NCBI GenBank assembly: GCA_037043235.1
Contig: JAWRVZ010000028.1
Location: 981,001 to 1,045,000 of the forward strand
Direction: 5' to 3'
Origin: Rhodeus uyekii
Lineage: Eukaryota; Chordata; Actinopteri; Cypriniformes; Acheilognathidae
DNA length: 64,000 bases
This document shows positions 25,401-38,874 of this stretch, piece by piece. Numbering within the stretch: the stretch's first letter is position 1; each line of letters begins with the position of its first letter. Both the position numbers and the translations under genes were made by a program. The notes beneath the pieces were generated by a model. The model ran no database searches and was not told the origin of the DNA. It saw nothing but the letters and a program-made list of their open reading frames with translations.

Positions 25401-28400
25401 CAATCTCACTGACCCCAAACATATGAACAGTATCATAAGTCAAGTGGCACACTTTTGATATTTATCAAAAACCATCTGAATAAACATGAGTAGTGTCACT
25501 ACAGTTAATAGCTCCTCCTCAACACTGATGAAGACTTCATCATGGCCACATACCTGATCTTTTTCTGTCTGCACTTTGTTCTCGATGTCAGCCATCTTTT
25601 CTTTAAGTTGCTCCAGAGCGTCTTTCTCTTGCTGTAGCTGAGCGGTCTCTGAATCCTGCTCACCTTCCAACAGAGCCCGCTCCATTTCCAACTAAACACA
25701 CACACACATACTTTATTTATTTTTTATCTAAAGTTCTACATTTTAAAAAAAAAACTCCATCAAAACAGCTGAAGTCGTTGACAGTAACTAAAGCAGCGTA
25801 TTCAATGATTTTGTGGCAAACTGTGATGTCACGTTACTATGCTCAGGACCACCTAGAAGGTGCCTCATTTTACACACAAATAAAAAGAGGCCCACATTCT
25901 GAGCCCATAAAACCCCTACCTCTTAAAACTAGAACACAGCACTGACATTATTTTTTTTGGTTTTTTGAATGAAAGTCTAATGGAACAGCTGACTTAGCGG
26001 GAACTATCACAAGAGCAACAAACCTATGAATCATTAATCAAGAGATGGGAGTTTCTGCTTCTAGCCCAACATAGCAATAGCCATCTCTTGTGCTTTGGAC
26101 CTTGGCTTTTATGAATAACTTTGCAGTGTCAGTGCATAGAAAAAGGATACCAGTCAAAAGATTTCTGGCAAAGCTGAACTTTTAGCTTCAATGTCACATG
26201 CTCGTTCAGAAATCACTCTAATATGTCAATTTTTAAAATCTTACCTGAAACTTTTGAATGATAGTGTATTACAGTTTCTGCAAAAAATATCAAGCAGCAA
26301 AAACTGTTTTCAACATTGATGATAATGAAGGAAGAATGAAGGATCATGTGATACAAAAGACTGGAGTAATGATGCTGAAAATTCAGGTCTGCCATCACAG
26401 GAATCAATTATATTGTAAATGTATATAAATAGAACACAGTTCTATTAAATAGTAATAATTTTTCACAATATTACTATTATTATTACTATTATATATTACT
26501 ATTTTTACTGTATTTTTGAATAAATAAATGCACCCTCTGTGAGATTTTTACAGAAAAAAATTGAGAAACAATTCTTTAAAACTTTTGACAGGTAGTGTGC
26601 ATTTAAAACCAGCTGACAGTAAAAAAAAACAGAACAAAAGCAGTTTGGAGAGGGTCTCAAGACGCTAAATAGGCTATGCTAAATTCTGTTAACAACAATC
26701 TAAATGTAAACTACTTTGAAAAGACTACTAATCTAGTTACATATTGTTCCCGTCATTGCATGATTGTAAAATCCTTTCTCCAATATCTAAAGTCGCTTAA
26801 CACCCAAAGGCATTTGACACATTTGTACACTGAACAAGAATTGACAAATTGTGTAGACAGACTATAAGAACACATCCTGAGTGTACAAATTTGCCAAGGC
26901 CTTCTAACCTCACTAGAACGTCACAAAGAGAGCAAATAGGAGAAATGAGGATGACAGGAAGGGAAAATGCATTACAGTGGAGTATAGAAAGATTGAAATC
27001 AAATCAGGAATGAAATATGTTGTTTAAAGGGAAAAACAGAGAAAGTGAGGCTTGAAGTGAGAGAAGGTAATCAGGTTTAGGCTTGGCAGGTCAGAACTCC
27101 TTGTCTAGCTGCGGTCTTCATCACAGCTCCTGATTACTTCACCACATGCACAACTCTCCCACATAAACACTCTTCTTCCATTACTCCCTGATCTCTCCCA
27201 CTCCCTCTATGACCTACGGATATGTACCTCTCTGATGGACTCCTCCATTTGGTTATCCAGGTCTTTGATCTTCAGCTCCAACTCTTCCATATTGTTCAGA
27301 ACCTGGATCCTCTCCTCCTCTATACGTCTTACATCCAGCTTCAGCTGTGCGTTGCCCTCAGACACCTGTTGAAGACATGGTACTGTAAATATGAGAAACC
27401 ACATAACTATACAATGCAGTAATAATTAAAAGACCTTAGCTCAATTCCACACAATGTTGTTTTTGTTAACTAGAACTAAAATATTTTAGTTAGTTTGTTA
27501 ACTAAAACTAAATTTTTTATTAGAAATAAAAATGATGAGCAGATAACAAAATTACTAAAATGTAAACAAATTAAAATGTAACTAAAATATTAAGAAATAA
27601 TATAATACTATGCAATATTTTTGAAACTGTTTAATTTACATTATGGAACGCTAGACCATTTACACAAAGTATGGGGGTGTAATCGAATCAATATAGAGTC
27701 TTAATATAGACCCATCATATGGCCCCCTCCAATCCAATTATTTTTGTGGCCACATGTACAAAGATATTATTGTGTCTAACAAATTACACTGCCAACAACA
27801 AACCAGTGTTGTTAATTTAATCAGAAATGTTGTCTTGGCAATTAACTTAAATCTAAATGAAACTAAACCTTAACAGAGCAAAAATTTGAATACTAAAAAT
27901 GAATTAAAAAAGAAAAAGGCACAAAACAAAATTACTCAAAGCTAAATAAATAAAATAAAACTAAAATATTACTACAGTAAGTGCGGCTGTTAGTTAAGAC
28001 TCCTGTTCATTTTGTGTGGGAGGCACAGAACCATTTCAAAGCAGTCACTTATTAGGTTATGTTTAAGGTTGGACACTCTTAGAAGATAACTGCCTATGTA
28101 GACGGTAGGTGGCAAGACAATTCACTAGGTATTGGAACAGAGATATCACATACATTTGTCTTTGGTTCTGGTATGTACTCACTTTTCAGAAGCTATTAGT
28201 GAATGTTTAACCTTCCAAACATTTTTTATAATTAATGCTGGGTTTTGTATCGATCCCTAACACTGCATTTAGAACTGCATTCTGTGCTAGATGTCAATGC
28301 AAGTAGTGTAAAGCCCTTTAATGCAAGCCATCTATAGCATGGACATGACCCCTTATGACAGCTGCAGTGATCTTAAGCTCTGAGAAACAGGATTCACTGA

Positions 28401-31400
28401 ATGAACACCAATGATGAATGGGTCCAATGGAAACTTTATGGAACAGAGGGGAGGAGATACATACTCGATTTCCTAAACCAATTATTTATCTAGGTTTTCA
28501 ATAACCGTGAAAGGCGATCTGCTTATTTGAGTTTTATAAGCAACAAGTTGACCTGTGACCGGGAAGAATCCACATGAATGTGCATGTATGATAAAGATTG
28601 ATGTGAAAGTGAAGAGATTGCCATTCTTCCATTGTGTGAGGCAGAGATCAAGCAAACACAATGCACATGACACTGCTATATTTGGACAGTGATGTTTATA
28701 TCTTCTCATCACAGTTTACGCTCCGGAGGTCACATCTCTGAGCTCCTTCGGCTCTTTCTGTGCGGTCTAGAAGGGAGAGAGGCTAATACATATTTATAGT
28801 TTCTATAGCATATATGTGTAGATGGATAAATAACAGAACCAACGCATGACTGCTACTCCTGCATGGAAGACTAATTAGATTAGTCTATACAGGAGTTGAA
28901 GGGGAAGACACTCGCACATTCCTTCATGGATTAAAGTGTGCATGAGGTTTTGTGCATGCCAAGAAAGGGTGGGAAACTCTTATAACCTCTCCAAAAGGTC
29001 AAAGGAATTAGAAGCAAGTAAATCGCCAAGCTTTACAAATGATTCAATTACCTAACAAGATTTAAATACACACTGTATGCAAAAAAGGCTTCATGCATGA
29101 AGCCATAGTGGAAAGGAATCTGTCGGAGTAAAGCTGAAGGTCATCTGACCAGCACAGGCCAATCAAACAAACAAGACTTCAGGTCTTCTTGAGTAAGATT
29201 GTACAGTATGACGAAACCCAACTCCATTGTTTCCATAATATAATTAATTACTAAATTAAAATATTAAATATTATGTGGCCCCAAAAAGTATTTAAAATAT
29301 CTTGATGTAATGTAAATGCCAAATGGTCCCAATTAAGGTGATTTTTAGTTGATGCATGAAGTCAGTTCCTCTGATTCATACATTTTTAAGACTAGCTTAA
29401 CTGGCTTTACCAATTACCTTGTTTATCCGTGTCAGCCGAGGAGAAGGGGTGGGGGCAGAGCCAACAACAGCTGTCGTCTCCGCCCTAAGTTCTCTGTGTC
29501 CACTGTTCTTGCACTGCCTTGCCAGTCTCTCCTCGCTGACCTGGGTCTCCCGGGCTTTAAGCCTGTAGTCGTTTTCAGCAGAAATGCTGGCTGACAGACT
29601 TGCAGAGTCTGAGAACGTAGACTCATCATCTGACACCTGTAATTTCTCCAGCTCCTTGTTGATCTTCTGCAAGTCTGCGACAGCCAAGCCAGTTTTGTCC
29701 TGCTCTGCACGACCCAGACCAGAACACAGATTGAGGATAGTCTCCAGACGCTGGCGTTCCTATGGATCAGACAGGAGGACGAAAACATTTTTTGTTTTAC
29801 AAAATGCATTCATACACATGCAGCAACAAACTTAAAAAAAACAACCAAAAAAAACTACACAGCTGGAGGAAATAAGTTTGGGAACATTTCTCACCTTTGA
29901 GATGCAGACAGATTTACCTGCAGCAGTTCTCAACATGTCTGTTTTATATTTTTCTCCAAATAACATACATTTCCCACTAACAGCCCATGGGCAAAATAAA
30001 GAAGAGCAATTCCTTCAAACATCTTCAAGGAGGTCCAATATCCTAAGTCTTTGATACAAACTATTTTACATGTAAAAAGGTGGAAAAGCAAATTTGACAG
30101 CCCCAAACTGTGGTCAGAGAAAGACCAGATGGAGACAACCAGGCATATACATCCAAAAACAACCCTAGCTTATGAGGGAGTGCACTTGGCTTAAAAAAAA
30201 CAACTGTATTTATCGACTGATATGGAAATGCAAACAGCATGTTCAGGCGAGCATTTCCAGAGCCAAGAAAAACGATCACACAGGTTCATATAACTGAAGA
30301 CAAGCCCAGCATTTTTATGCATTTGCATAGTCCTATTTATCAGAGAGCTCTACTTACCATCAACATATCCAGAGGTCAGAGGGCACATGGTGACCTCCAC
30401 CTCACAGGAGAGGATCATGCCCTCATCAAAAAGTTGCTTGGTTCAGTAAAGTTCCTCAGCACAGTATGCATACGTTACAGAGAGGCACAAGCTCAACAAT
30501 TTCAGTGCTACACCAAGCCGGTGTCAGAAACACAAACCATCTGATGGGAGGTCGATGAGCCGATGGGAAGGGAGATTGCGAATGAGAGAGAGATGGTGCT
30601 CTCAGGAACTGGGCAGAGATTGAAACTGGACCCAATAAAAACTGCTGCCACTTGATGGGAAAGGATATACAAATAGCAGCAGTGTGATTCAATCCTTCCG
30701 TTTATACTTATGACACGCTATCAGCATTCATGAGCGAAGGGCAAAACTTCATTGGATCCCCTACCAGGGATATGAAAGGTAATGTAAATAATCCTAAACA
30801 ATTTACATAAAACCTATGAATTCAAGGTCAATGGATCTATCAATGTTTTAAAAGCAGGCAAAAATTTTCACAAGCCTAAGTCATTGTTTAATCAGACAAA
30901 ATCTTTGCAAGCAACATATTAATTACCAGTAAATATATAAATAGATTTAAAATCCATTAAATAAAAATTTCCAGTCCCTGCTTCCATTGGAAATGCTAAC
31001 AGATTCCACATTCCTCTCTATGTGAGAATCTCTATGCATGGATATACATTTCCACCTGTAGCGGCCTTGTTTTTACTCCGTTTTGGCCTTGTAAATATGA
31101 CCAGCCTGTATTTGCAGCGCTAACTAATGAGTGGGCGGCCTACGCTGATGGTTTGGCCTCTGCCCAGCAGGGCGGCGCCACAGGTGGCCTCCCTTAAACC
31201 TCAGCATACAAAAATTCGAATGCCTTTCATTTGAATCCCACTGAGAGCAGCTGAGAAGCAAGAATGGAGCATGTTAGCGTAGGCAATTTGCCAGGATCAT
31301 CTGCAGCTGTGGGCGCCCTCCCAGAGAGAGTGTGTTCAAAAGGCCGGGTTCAATGAAAGTGGATGTGGTTCTGGGCTGTCGAGCTGTCTATTAATAGGAG

Positions 31401-34400
31401 GCTTATACAGCCACACCTCTGCTTGGGTCTTCCACCGCATCAACTACAGAGAACGAGAGGGGCCTTCCTACACATGGTCTGTTTTTTATAACGGAGTGGA
31501 ATGCCAGAGTTTGATGGGGAGATAAATTATGCTGCTGGTGGGATCCCCTGTATCTGAGCTCCCTCAAGATCACATACTGCAAGAAGAATTGAAATATCAC
31601 CAGCTTTTCACTTGATACCTCTCACAATGAGAAAAGAAAACAGGGGTCATGGAGAAGGAATGTTACACATTATAGAAGGAATCAATCATTGAAGTAATAT
31701 GTTCTTTGTATTAGGTGAGTTTTAAGAAGTATTATATGCTTATGAGAAATAAAAACAAAAACAGATGTTTGAATTCTTGAATTCACAGGTGAATAGTTAC
31801 ATTTTTCATGTTTACTTTAGTGGTGGTGATTTAATGGAAGTAGCAATAGACCTTTTTTCCATATTGTGAAGTAGACCTTCATCCAAGTGAAGATTGAGAA
31901 GAAAAAAAATATAGAGAGGGGTTTTAGTTGAACCCACTGGTTGTTGATTGGATGGTGGCAGATCTGAATGTGAGCTTTTGGCCGATTGTAATTAATAGGT
32001 GGGGTTTAAGCGGATATATACATAAGTCCTGCATACGTCACTAAAGTGAAGCCTGTTGTTTCACTCAAAGGTTGTGTTATAACATAGGATAAAATTATTA
32101 GCTAAAAAACCAAACAAAAACAAATGCATTGAGATCAATAACATGTATTTAAAAAAGAGATTTAAAGCAATACATTAAAGACATAACGTGACAAAAGTCT
32201 CTCACCAGTCTTTCAACTTCCTGCTCCCGCAGTCTTTCATCCCTCTGTCTCTGATGGTAGTCTTGAAGCTCTTCTTTTCCACTAAGAGAGCTGATGCTGC
32301 CCTTTCTCTCCCTGAAGCCACTCGGCGGACCCAGCCCTGCCTTTCCAAACGACTGCCTTCTTTCCCCGAGACAGAGCTCAAGAGCTGGTGAGGGACCTCG
32401 CATGGCTTGCCTGTCCAGTTCTGAACTGGTGGAAGTCAAACTCACCTTCTTGGCCTGCCGGGGGCTGGTGGCTTCTCCTGATGTCATGGTGACATCTGGA
32501 GGGGCTACGGTGTGTTTGGTACCAGGTCTGGTGGACAGTGAGATGGAGACTACTTCAGAATGACCATTCTGTTGGTTGGGATCAGGACGTGAAAGGTGGC
32601 CATCAGGAGACCGATAGCTTGGCGGAAGGGTGAGTTGGCTGTCGGTGGGTCGATAGAGGCGTGGTAGGGAGCGACTGTGCGAGCTCATTCCTGTAAGTGA
32701 CCCAGCGGAGTACTTTCGTTGCCGTGGGATGGGCTCGAGCCCACCGTTACGGCCTGCATCTGGGGTGTGGAATCGGCGAGCCAAACGAGGACTGGAAGGC
32801 ATGCTAGCTGCACCACTACCACCCGCTGGTGCTGGAGGAAGGGATTCAGTCACACTGGTGGATGAGCCGTTCCACATTGAGAGGCCAGAGGTTGCAGCAT
32901 GCCGACTGTCTGATGTATTGAGGAGCAGACTATCCTGAGATTGGTTCCTGCTCACGTGTCGAGAATAAGGAAGTGAGGCGTCACGATCTCGAGGGTCAGA
33001 ACTGCGAGGAGATGGAGGCATGCTGCTGGACGAATGCACTGGCATTCTGGCTACAAGTGGTGGCCGTTCAGAGCTGTACAATCGGCGGGTTTGTTCCTGA
33101 TACGATTTTGGTGAGGACGACGTGATGGGTGACAGCGAATTGGGTGAGGTGGGTGGAGATTGCGTCATGCTGAAGTAGGAGGGGCTCGAGTCCCCATTGG
33201 CTCGCAAGCTGTTCTCCAATGCTTGCTTCTTTTTTTGTAAAGTATCCATCAAATCCCGCAGCTCAGAGACGGAGCGCATCCCTCTAGAGCCAGAGACCCC
33301 TAGACAGTGACTGAAGTCACTGCTGAACTTCAGATAATCTAAAAATAAACACAAGAAAGGTTTTTTAAAAGAATAAACAAGAGTTAATTACTAGCAGCTT
33401 CCTTTTTGAAAAGGTCAGACTATTACAAGCATGAGAAAGTGGTTCTGAGGAGTCATATAACTGTCTACTTGGCCATAGTCAACTCCTGGAATTGCTTTAA
33501 TTGTTTGCAGGAGTACAGGGAGCTCTGACTGCTGTACCTGAGACTCATTTGACCTGCAATGACTAAAATAAATAAATAAAACAGAATCTGACGAAAATCC
33601 ACTCTTTACAAAATATTGCACGAGGTAAGCCATGAGTACAAACGTCACAAAAAAAAACCTTTAATCTTAATTTGTTCAATACTATAAAAATATAGAATAT
33701 AGATGATAAAAATATAGATGATCCAGCACAGGCTAGGAAGTGAGTGGATAAAAGACGGCAATGTTTGATTTGGCCTCTAGGTTTGCTATTCTATCTCCCT
33801 CCTTCAGACACACTTTTCTCATCTGTTTTCTGAACAGGAGTTAAGCTTCAATCAGCCATGTGCCAACAGAGCGAAGATCAAAGAAATCCAATTCAGATGA
33901 CTGACGTGAACGCTCATAAAACACATAAACCTGCACACGCCAAGAAAAAAAATCCCTTTATCTCTTTAAGGTGTGTGTGTTTGCACATTTGGCTGGAGCA
34001 AAACTTAAATTATAGAAGAATCTCTCACGTGAAGGTAATGAATTAAATAAAGCAGAACCTTATAAAATATAATTGCAAGTATGATGGGGTTAAAGGAAAG
34101 GCATGCAAGATCACACAAACTTTGACCATACATGGGGAGGTTCTGGCTCACAATTTAGCAACAAGAATCACTTTTTATGACTACCGAACAGAAACTGATG
34201 CATGCTTATGTATAAACCCCTCTGGTAAACCCTAATCCCTATAGACCAACAACACAGCAACATAAGGGTTAAAGTTTACCTTATGCCACTACAGTGACCA
34301 AAGTAATACCAGAATGTGTGCTTTTCCCAGGTTTGCTATGCACAATGCACTTGGAGAGAGTGGGTGCACATTTGTTTATGTGAAGATTCATTCCTGCTGT

Positions 34401-37400
34401 CTAGCAACAGTGTGAGAGTGAGAGGAGGTGGTCATGATTTATGTCACTCTCTACACCTCACTCAAAACATTCAATCAATCAACAGGGTGAATCCAAACCA
34501 CATCTGTTTACAGATCACACATTCCACAAGACAGACTGGGTCCCTGAATGTGTATGTCTTTGCTTGGATAGACTAGAGTTAGTTAGCTAAATCCGGAAAA
34601 CTTCTCTCTGGAATGTACTCAAAGGTAAATGTCATTCATAAATAAAAGTCTATTGTATGTCTCATCTTTGTATTGCTTTTGTGGCAATGAAAAATCCATT
34701 CAAAAAGCATAAATACTTTTTTACAAACATATTTAAGTTATTGTTTTTGAACTAATTTTAAATATTAATTTATGAATATAGAAAAAGGAAACTAATACTT
34801 TTTTAAATTACAGATAAAAATATAGAAATGCTTTTTTTTCAAATTCAGAAAACGTTAAATAAAATAATTAAAAAATATATATATATATATATATATTTTT
34901 TTTATTATCTGATACCAGGGTGCTGAGGTGGGTCAGAGCTGCCATATTGTACTACTACTTTAACATCTTTACACAGAAATTGGATCAGAGATTGCTCTGA
35001 GTAGCCTTAACTTGGCTGTGTAAAGATGCCTTGTCTGTAAAATAGACGTTTAGCACTTATAAAAGAGTTCTGCTACATCAAAGGTTTAGAGGATCCTATT
35101 GCAGACTGTAAAAAAAAGAGCTGTGACAGATAGCTGAAACCATGTATTACACATACACACACACAATCCTCCATGGATAATGACCTGGCATATTGTGATA
35201 TGGGATACAGGCCATGTGTGTACAAAAGATCGGTGGTTTCAGTTCCTGAGGGGGTTGGGTGCAAAAGATGGATAGTTAAAGAAGAAAGATGAAGGGAAGA
35301 TGATAGTGATGGTAACACTTAAAAGGAGAGGTTACCTGTGCTGTACACCAGCGGAGAGATGGGACTCTTTTGAGGAAGCATGCTTTTCATACGGCTGGCC
35401 TCCTCTGGATGGTTAAAACGAAAGATATAGGATTTACCTAGGCAGAGCGTGTAACCTGCAGAGAAAGGAAAATAAACTTACTCAGATCAATCCGAGAAAG
35501 ACAGGATTAGTCACTCAAATCCACAGACCATTAAATGTAAAATAACACTGAAATCTTCAATACTCTTAGCCAGTGACGGTTTACTTCAAATGTATCTTTC
35601 AACCACATAATTCAATAATTCTTGTTGTTACTCAACATGTATGCACATACTGAATTTAAAAAGCTTGTTTCACCATACAAACTGACTTGTACATCAGTTT
35701 TTCCTCAAGCCTTTAGTACAGTACAACATCATGAGGGTCTGGGTCTGTTCTTTCCACTAATCTGAAATCAGAGACCACAGTACAGCAGATGGATCCGAGC
35801 CCGGAAAAAAGTAATAGAAAGCGGAATAACAGCTCATGGAAAATATGTAGGACCTCTTTTTCCTATTGAAAACCCAAAATATTTGCCTCCGTGGTCTTTT
35901 TTGCTGGATGTGAGGATGTAAAAGCAGAGAGAACTTCTGTGTGCTTAAGAAGAAAATAAGTCTATCAAAACAAGGATTTTGAATAGGAACTGTCAATAAA
36001 TTAGCACTGGATTTCAATGTATGTTGCAATGCTTTACAGAAGTAACTTTCAGCCCAGTTGTGCAAAAAAGGTCTTCACATTGTAGAAATTCATTACTTTA
36101 ACTAATCAAACTAAATTAACTGATTTCAAGATATAGTCCTACAAGATTCTAATAGCTAAAAAAAAGATGAAATGACTTGAAGAACAAATTTGATTACACT
36201 TAAATATAATGCAGCAACTGGGCTTAAGTTTTTATGTTGAAGTAGGTGGAAATATTTTACAGTTCATGTGTTTGTCCAGCACTTTCTACTCACTGATGCT
36301 ACAAATGTCCAGACTTGGATGCTATTAACATGTCAAACCCCTGACATTCAGTCTCCTAAATCTGCCTCACACATTCTGGGGTTTAGTACACCAGCAGAAC
36401 ATTTCTTCAAAGCTTTCTCTAGATTTCCCTTTAATGTGTCACAGAATGGACAAATACAGCTTGAGCTGCGGCATGCACTGATTTCATAACAACAGATGGA
36501 CACAATGTGCAGGAAAATAAAACCCTGAGTCAGTCACTTCCATCAGCATAACACGTCCAGAGTAACATTCTGCAGTCAAGAAACATAAACATAAACAGAC
36601 ACGCGTGTGCGTGCGTGTGTGTGTGTGTGCACTTGTAAGTGTTTAGTCTACACAGCTGTGCAACTAAAGCTAAATAAATACACTTTCAAAAGAATAAAAA
36701 ATACACATCTAAGCTTGGCACCCAAGGTGACGGTATTGTAGATTTGTTTCATGTACTTCCATGCAGAATACATTTGTGTAGGTTCATAAAAATGTTTCCA
36801 AGACTTTCATGAATGTTTACACTTGTAGTTTATTGCAAGTCCTTTCCTGCCCTTCTGCCCCACAAATTAATCCATAAACACAGCTGCTTCATCTTATAAA
36901 CTCGCTCTCTCTTTTAAAGTCAGGCTTGGATTAAAAATAAGATCCCTTTGATCACATAATCAAATGTGCATGTTGCTTTATGAACAGTTCTCTGCTCAAA
37001 TTATTGGATTAACTCAGCACAACAAGGAAACAATCTTCTGGTACAATAAAGCATTTAATATATCTGTTTAACGCTATAAATTAGAGGGAAGACACAATTA
37101 AGATCATAGTACGGATATTAGGTAAATGAAATTTGATAATTAAGACGAAAACTATAAATGGCTTTTCCCTCAGGGAAGCACAGTTAACTAGCTGCTGACA
37201 TGCAAACACCGCTTAAGAGAAAAGAACAATTCAACAACATACCCATATAATCATACCTTAAAACAATTTGAGGAAAGCTAAATTATAACGTATGCATGTT
37301 GAAATCAAAAGTGGAATGGCATCAAAAACTTAATAATAATAAATAATTATGGCTCCTACATATTTTCCATTTAGATTTCAAGTAAAACGCTGATGCCATT

Positions 37401-38797
37401 TTTCAACCCACTGACATTGTGACAGGCTGTAGCAACAGCACATTTTGCTCTACTTGACATTTAAATAAAGAGACCTGTTGATTTCTAAACAACTTTACTT
37501 ATAACAGAGACAATGGAAATATATATTATAAAAGCACCTCAATAAATAAACAGGTTAAAAAATGTAAACTATGAAATCATGGAAAATTAAGATAAATATT
37601 AGTAGGCTTGCAAGCAGACAACAAAAACAGCGTTTAACTAATTAAAAAAAGTGGCTCTATGACGTGACCACGATGTCGTGAACGAGCACGTAAGCGTTCG
37701 CGTCCTTTATCTGCAGCGTATATTCAATGTAAAAATCTAAACCACATATCTAATCAATTTGCTGGAAGAAAACGATGAATAAGAAAGAAAACAAACCTTT
37801 CAGGAAGTCACAGTGAGCGAGGAGCTCAGAGAATGAGCGGAGTTCTGCAGTCAATTAGCGTCACGCCAAAAGCCTTGACTCGCGTGCGTTTCACTGTGTC
37901 AAACGCGCGCGCGTCTCACGCGACCGCTTGACTTTCCTCCTCTCCTGAGGTCACTCAGAGAATAAAGCAAACGCTCCAAACCCAACCTAAAGGGGTGGTC
38001 CTCTTCACATACTCAAGTACAATATAGGAGGGAAGTCCAGCTACTTCACTGAAGTTGTAAGTGGTGTAAAGTCAAAGCTTTTAATCAAGTGTTTCAGAGA
38101 TGCACAACATGAACACGGGTGATGTCGAAATTTGTTTAGCTTGTTTAAGCAAACACTTGAAGTGAAAGGGGTGACTTCACCCCACCCCCTCCATTGTCTT
38201 TGTCTACCTACTCAGAGATAAAGTTACCTGATGGAATGTTTAGAGGAGAAGAAACACTATATAATATCTAAATAGCAGAATCAATCATGTTTATCAAAAT
38301 ACTTTCTGCACTTTCTCCCAGATGTTTTCCTTTCCTTTTGCAGGACTTGCCTGTTGAGTAACAATTTGTGCAACTCTGACTGAAAGAGAAATCAATTGTT
38401 CCTCTTGCACAACACTGAACATAGTCTTGTTTTATTCTCAGACTTCTCCACATCATAATGGGGATGTCAGCACAAAACTCCCAGACTTCATCAATCACGA
38501 GGAGACTTTGAGATTTGATTTGAGACTGACACAAGTCACTTACACAAGATGTATGTGTAGCTGTTTTCCTAACAATCATATGTTTTTGTACGATTCACAT
38601 TGAAGAAATTCATATGAAATCGACATAACATTAGCTAAGTTTTTCTAAGAGATCAGATTGGAAATATTAATTATAAAAATATATTATTATTAGAATAAAA
38701 GAGGAATTTAAAAAGATTTAAATAGCACTTTTCATAATAAATATTGTTCTGAAATAATGCTATACAACCAAGCTGAAGCTAAAGAAGACAGTGATGA

Positions 38798-38874
<77 letters not shown>

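Noticed and set aside
33415..33560. Minus-strand open block (SNESQVQQSELPVLLQTIKA...) after a good acceptor, between exons 6 and 5
   Set aside because: In the phase supplied by exon 5 it reaches a stop (…LTMAK then TAG) and offers only a weak donor (CCAA|gtagac). Exon 5 joins exon 6 directly in frame. At most it is a poison exon.
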